Below are positions 7,056-10,525 of a stretch of 10,525 nt of DNA, one piece after another (position 1 is the first letter of the stretch; every line of letters begins with the position of its first letter). The position numbers and the translations under genes are program-made. The notes under the pieces were generated by a model. The model was not told the DNA's origin. It searched no databases and saw nothing but the letters and a program-made list of their open reading frames with translations. The stretch comes from an uncultured Gammaproteobacteria bacterium (GTDB taxonomy: Bacteria > Pseudomonadota > Gammaproteobacteria > Pseudomonadales > Pseudohongiellaceae): NCBI GenBank assembly GCA_903926285.1, contig CAIYIP010000277.1, forward strand, positions 1-10,525. The letters run 5' to 3'.

Positions 7056-9128
7056 ATGAAGCAGCAAACAGTTACTCATTTGGTTGTTGCGGCCGGCGGC
7101 AATGACGCTACCAATCGCATAATTGACGAGTTGCAGAGGGGAGGCTTGTCTGTATCTGCCGCTACGGCAGACACAAGACAGGAACTTGCCACCTTACTCA
7201 AGCAACCCCAGTGGGAAGCCATCGTCTGTTTTGATAATTGCAGGATATCTGTGCCGGTGGTATTGGGCCTTGTCGCGCTGCACGCACAAAGCATTCCAGT
7301 CATACTGGTAACAAGTGCCGAAAAGGTCATTGACCTGCTACCCATGCTCAATCAGGGCATCGCCGATGTAATACCCGAAGAACAGTCCAAGCGCCTTTTG
7401 CTCAGCGTGCAACGCGAGGCCGCCAATTCCCGTCTCAACCGCCAGCTGGCAGTCCTCGAAATGAACAAAGACAAGCTGGAAGATCAATATTGCGCAGTCC
7501 TCTCGAGCAGCACCAGCCCCATGACTTACATACATGACGGCACTCATCTTTATTGCAATCAGAGTTACGCCGCGCTTTTTGGTTTTGAAAGCACGACAGC
7601 CGTGACTTCGACGCCTTTTCTCAATCTTGTGCAGGTCCAGGATCATTCGCTGATTAAAACACTCCTGGCCCAGCCATCCGGGAAAGAAGAATCTCTTGCA
7701 GTCGGGATATTACTCAGTGATGGCACCGAAGGTGACATGATGCTGACCTTCACTCGAGTTGAGTTTCAGAAAAAGTCATGCATACAAATAACGGGACGGC
7801 CACTCATGGGAAAGGTCAAGGAAAAATCGCCGCCAGCGCAAATCGCCAGTGATTTGCTGGGAAGCCTTGCCAACGATGAGCAATTTGTCGAGCAACTCGA
7901 CGCCGCCATCAACAAGGCTGTTGAGGAAGAGGCATTCAGCTCGCTGCTGGTGATTGCGCTCAATGACGATTTCCTGGTCCACGCGAAAGAAGAAAAAGCC
8001 AGGCTAAACCTGATGTTCTCCGATATAACCCGGTTTCTGAAAGGTTATGTGCAAAAGCCTTTTACGGTCGCCCGTCTCGACGCGCATATTTTCGGGATCA
8101 TTCTTGCTGGTGGCGATAATGATGAAGTGACTGCCCTCAATGCACTGATCAAGAGCAGTGCCAACAAGCATTTTGGCATTGCAGGAAGCCTGGCTCTCCG
8201 CGAACAGAGTTGCACCGTTGGCAGTACATATATCAACGGCCGGGAAAAGCGGGCGGAATATGTGCTGGCACAAGCCTCCAGAAACCTGAAATTATCCAAA
8301 CTGGACAAGATCAAACAGCTCATGCTGAAAGGTAAGCCAGAAACAACCAGCGATTCGGACTTGCTTGAATACCTGATGATGGCGATAACGCAGAAACGCT
8401 TCAAGTTGCTTTATCAGCCTGTTGTGCATATCAAGGGTGCGAATCACAAGGGTTACGAAGTGCTGACACGCATGCTGGATGGTGATGGTATGGAAATTTT
8501 GCCTGAAGCGTTTATTCGTGTAGCGAATCAAAATGGGATCGGTGAAAAACTCGACAAGCTCATCATCACCATGGCGCTGGAATCGCTGGAATTGTCGACA
8601 CAAGCCGGACCTCTGATTATTAATGTTGCCAACAACACCTTGATGAGCCGCACATTTTTGCCTTGGCTAAACAAAAAACTGGCGAAACTGAAAATCCCCC
8701 CGGATTTGTTTGCGATTGCCATCAGTGAAACTGACATCCACAATAACGAAGGTCATGTTATTGATTTTTGCCATGGTTTGAACGCTGCAGGATGGAAGTT
8801 TGTCATCAGTCACTTTGGCTGCAGCCTCGATCCTTATGCTGTCCTGGCAGAGATCAAGCCTGACCTCGTTAAACTCGACACCTCACTTCTTAAAGATATC
8901 GGCACGCGTCCGATGCAGAGAACCACATTGCAAACCCTGGTGACAAACCTCCATAACAGGGGCCTGCTGGTGGTTGCGCCACAGGTGGAATCGCTGGCCA
9001 TATTGCCGATACTGTGGGATACCGGCATTGATTATGTACAAGGGTATTTCCTGCAGGCACCTTCCCAGGAAATGAACTATAACTTCGTCGTTGAAGAAGA
9101 AATCACTCTGAGTGCAGGAAGAATCTGA
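7056..9128 (+). CDS. fimX: FimX-like c-di-GMP effector (REC-PAS-GGDEF-EAL, degenerate)
   Basis: Probably a cytoplasmic, often polar, c-di-GMP receptor that promotes type IV pilus assembly and twitching, as FimX does in Pseudomonas and Xanthomonas. The 690 residues match FimX length (about 690). A REC-like domain spans about 5-115, without the usual N-terminal acidic pair and with Glu in place of the beta-5 Lys (VIPEEQ). A predicted coiled linker follows (118-143), then a PAS domain (about 141-250). The GGDEF domain (about 265-430) has DAHIF at 342-346 in place of GGDEF. The EAL domain (about 440-680) has EVL at 468-470 as in FimX. It keeps Gln454, Asn523, Glu558 and Lys606, but the catalytic DDFG is SHFG (585-588). 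Neither cyclase nor phosphodiesterase activity is expected; c-di-GMP binding is. No close Shine-Dalgarno precedes the ATG (AGGG is 17 nt away). Location downstream of psd resembles P. aeruginosa. No pil gene is in the window. Confidence 0.85.
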   Translation: MKQQTVTHLVVAAGGNDATNRIIDELQRGGLSVSAATADTRQELATLLKQPQWEAIVCFDNCRISVPVVLGLVALHAQSIPVILVTSAEKVIDLLPMLNQGIADVIPEEQSKRLLLSVQREAANSRLNRQLAVLEMNKDKLEDQYCAVLSSSTSPMTYIHDGTHLYCNQSYAALFGFESTTAVTSTPFLNLVQVQDHSLIKTLLAQPSGKEESLAVGILLSDGTEGDMMLTFTRVEFQKKSCIQITGRPLMGKVKEKSPPAQIASDLLGSLANDEQFVEQLDAAINKAVEEEAFSSLLVIALNDDFLVHAKEEKARLNLMFSDITRFLKGYVQKPFTVARLDAHIFGIILAGGDNDEVTALNALIKSSANKHFGIAGSLALREQSCTVGSTYINGREKRAEYVLAQASRNLKLSKLDKIKQLMLKGKPETTSDSDLLEYLMMAITQKRFKLLYQPVVHIKGANHKGYEVLTRMLDGDGMEILPEAFIRVANQNGIGEKLDKLIITMALESLELSTQAGPLIINVANNTLMSRTFLPWLNKKLAKLKIPPDLFAIAISETDIHNNEGHVIDFCHGLNAAGWKFVISHFGCSLDPYAVLAEIKPDLVKLDTSLLKDIGTRPMQRTTLQTLVTNLHNRGLLVVAPQVESLAILPILWDTGIDYVQGYFLQAPSQEMNYNFVVEEEITLSAGRI

Positions 9129-9205
9129 GCCAACCTTGTATCATTGGCGCTTTCTTCACAGGCATGCACCATGATCAACATTAGTTTCGTTACCGGGGTA
9201 TAGGA

Positions 9206-10525
9206 ATGGCAATCAAATACAAGATTGCACTGAGCTTCAGCCTGTTATTGGTGCTTATCCTGGCCGCGTTCTGGTTGTCCCTGAAGCTGCAGCTTGAGCA
9301 GACACTCTCAAGACAAACCGATACCCTCGGCCAGATTCTGGCCCGACAGACTGCGGACTCCATCACTGAACTCGTCCTTGCAAACGATCTACTCGGCCTT
9401 AACGTTGTACTCAATCAGCTCGCGGGTGAAGAGGGTGTTGCAAGCATTACCATCAAGGATGTTGATGGCAAAATCCTGGTAGCAACCACAGGTGCTGAGG
9501 CCGAAAATACCGGCACCCTTTATATTGCTCCCATTACTTTACAGGATGCAGTTGCTGGGACCGTCAGCCTGCATCTTGATGAGTCGTTGCAAAACAATCC
9601 CGTTGCCCAGCCGCACGGACTTTTTTACCTCATCATTGTTGCAGGCGTAGTACTGGTTGCGGTCACCGCATCGGCGCTGTCTTCCCATTTGACACAACCA
9701 CTGCAGGAACTGCTTGAGCACACTGATCTCAGTGCCTCGGAAGAAGATCTGCCCGAAATTGTTGTCACGCGCCATGATGAAATTGGCCAGGTTCAACAAC
9801 GGTTTCATGAACTTATGACACGCCAGCGCGAACTTGAAGATCATATTGAAGTTACCGGCTTGCCCGACCTGGCACTTGAAGAGCAATCCGGTTCCAAGCC
9901 TGAAAGCCGTATGGCCACATTGCTAGCGGTACAGGTCGTAAATAGCAATACCGCCCTTGAGCTGTTACACCCCGCTACCCTTTCCACTTTGCTCCAGCAG
10001 TATCAATACTATCTGCGGCAGGCAGCGCGTTTGTATCGCGGTGTCGTCAACCGAATCAACGGCGATACCATGCTGGTCAGCTTTGATATCCGGCAATGTC
10101 AGGAAGAGCACGCATTTAATGCCATTTGCTGCGCCCAGCTGTTCCTTAGCCTGATGCAAAAAGTTGCTGCAAATAATCATGCCCGTAATGCGCAAGCCCT
10201 GGATTTCAGCGTTGCAATACACAGCGGAGCGGTGTATTTCTCTCCTATCTGGACCAAGCAACGACTTGAGGGCGATAAATCACGCCCGGAATCAGTTATA
10301 GGAAAGCCTGTTGAACTGGCGAGTGAATTACTGGCTTACAGCGCGCCGGACTCGATCCTTGTAAGCGAGCTCAGTTATGATCTTGCCGAAGGCAATAGCC
10401 GCTTTGCAACCGAGAACGCCCAGCAATTGAGTTTGGGTGCTGACAAGCTGACACTCATCACCTATAGCCTGTCCGCAGCTACAGGGAATCATGGCGAGTT
10501 ACTGGAACGGCAATGTCAGCACTTA
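9206..10525 (+). CDS. Membrane protein with HAMP and degenerate class III cyclase-like domain (3' end missing)
   Basis: Open from the ATG at 9206 through the last base of the window: 440 codons, no stop, so the C-terminus is missing. An in-frame TAG at 9182 and the lack of other start codons fix the start, and GGGG (9195-9198) can serve as ribosome binding site. Layout: a transmembrane helix at about 7-25, a periplasmic region at about 27-136, a second helix at about 138-159, a HAMP-like segment at about 156-206 (LTQPLQELL ... RHDEIGQVQQRF), then a class III adenylate/guanylate cyclase-like domain at about 236-425. That domain keeps the second metal Asp (Asp287 in INGDTMLVSF) and strand patterns such as VAIHSGAVYF. 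Gln243 stands where the first metal Asp belongs, and VELASEL (358-364) replaces the usual VNLAARL, losing the catalytic Asn and Arg. It is therefore probably inactive. The N-terminal half could relate to AhpA/YtjB-type membrane proteins, which I cannot confirm. It follows fimX by 77 nt on the same strand. Confidence 0.8.
   Translation, partial: MAIKYKIALSFSLLLVLILAAFWLSLKLQLEQTLSRQTDTLGQILARQTADSITELVLANDLLGLNVVLNQLAGEEGVASITIKDVDGKILVATTGAEAENTGTLYIAPITLQDAVAGTVSLHLDESLQNNPVAQPHGLFYLIIVAGVVLVAVTASALSSHLTQPLQELLEHTDLSASEEDLPEIVVTRHDEIGQVQQRFHELMTRQRELEDHIEVTGLPDLALEEQSGSKPESRMATLLAVQVVNSNTALELLHPATLSTLLQQYQYYLRQAARLYRGVVNRINGDTMLVSFDIRQCQEEHAFNAICCAQLFLSLMQKVAANNHARNAQALDFSVAIHSGAVYFSPIWTKQRLEGDKSRPESVIGKPVELASELLAYSAPDSILVSELSYDLAEGNSRFATENAQQLSLGADKLTLITYSLSAATGNHGELLERQCQHL

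Noticed and set aside
9130..9150. Inverted repeat GCCAA ... TTGGC after fimX as a terminator
   Set aside because: The stem is only 5 bp with a 10-nt loop, and the following sequence (GCTTTCTTC) is not a real T-run.
9539..9886. 115-codon minus-strand open frame
   Set aside because: Antisense to the continuous HAMP/cyclase-like gene, whose plus-strand reading shows clear domain structure.

Overview
The window looks like a conserved chromosomal segment of a gammaproteobacterium. It is roughly balanced in GC, densely coded, and free of mobile elements. The order orn, rsgA, rhdA-type sulfurtransferase, psd and fimX resembles, from memory, the Pseudomonas aeruginosa PA4951-PA4959 neighbourhood. 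An EpmA/EpmB-type EF-P lysylation locus lies between psd and fimX, which points to another gammaproteobacterial lineage (for example a Cellvibrionales- or Oceanospirillales-like marine group) rather than to Pseudomonas. No taxon marker here allows a firmer placement.

Layout. (1) orn on the minus strand (116-676) and rsgA on the plus strand (828-1853) are divergent across a 151-nt gap; they cover turnover of the shortest RNAs and 30S ribosome maturation. (2) A rhodanese-type sulfurtransferase (2001-2819) and psd (2823-3674) are nearly contiguous on the plus strand. (3) efp (5210-5782), epmA (4219-5187) and a small RDD-family membrane protein gene (3712-4170) run on the minus strand with gaps of 22 and 48 nt, so they look like one operon; its last gene converges on psd. 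(4) epmB (5965-6966) is divergent from efp across a 182-nt region that holds an imperfect inverted repeat in the efp leader. (5) A FimX-type REC-PAS-GGDEF-EAL protein (7056-9128) is followed 77 nt later by a membrane protein with HAMP and class III cyclase-like domains (9206 to the window end, 3' end missing).

How the genes fit together. EpmB makes (R)-beta-lysine from lysine, EpmA attaches it to Lys34 of EF-P, and modified EF-P rescues ribosomes at polyproline stretches; all three are present with intact key residues. FimX-like proteins are c-di-GMP effectors of type IV pilus function. The copy here has the EVL signature and lacks the catalytic Asp pair, so it should bind rather than hydrolyse c-di-GMP. 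The protein that follows it has a cyclase fold that has lost several catalytic residues and may be a sensor or scaffold. Orn, which degrades the c-di-GMP breakdown product pGpG, lies in the same window, but a regulatory link is only inference.

Most of the window is ordinary core genome. The least explained parts are the pseudo-cyclase membrane protein beside fimX, the RDD gene in the efp-epmA cluster, and the hairpin ahead of efp. I saw no tRNA, rRNA, CRISPR array, insertion sequence or convincing intrinsic terminator. The first 115 bases hold nothing I recognise, and no gap without a gene exceeds 182 nt.
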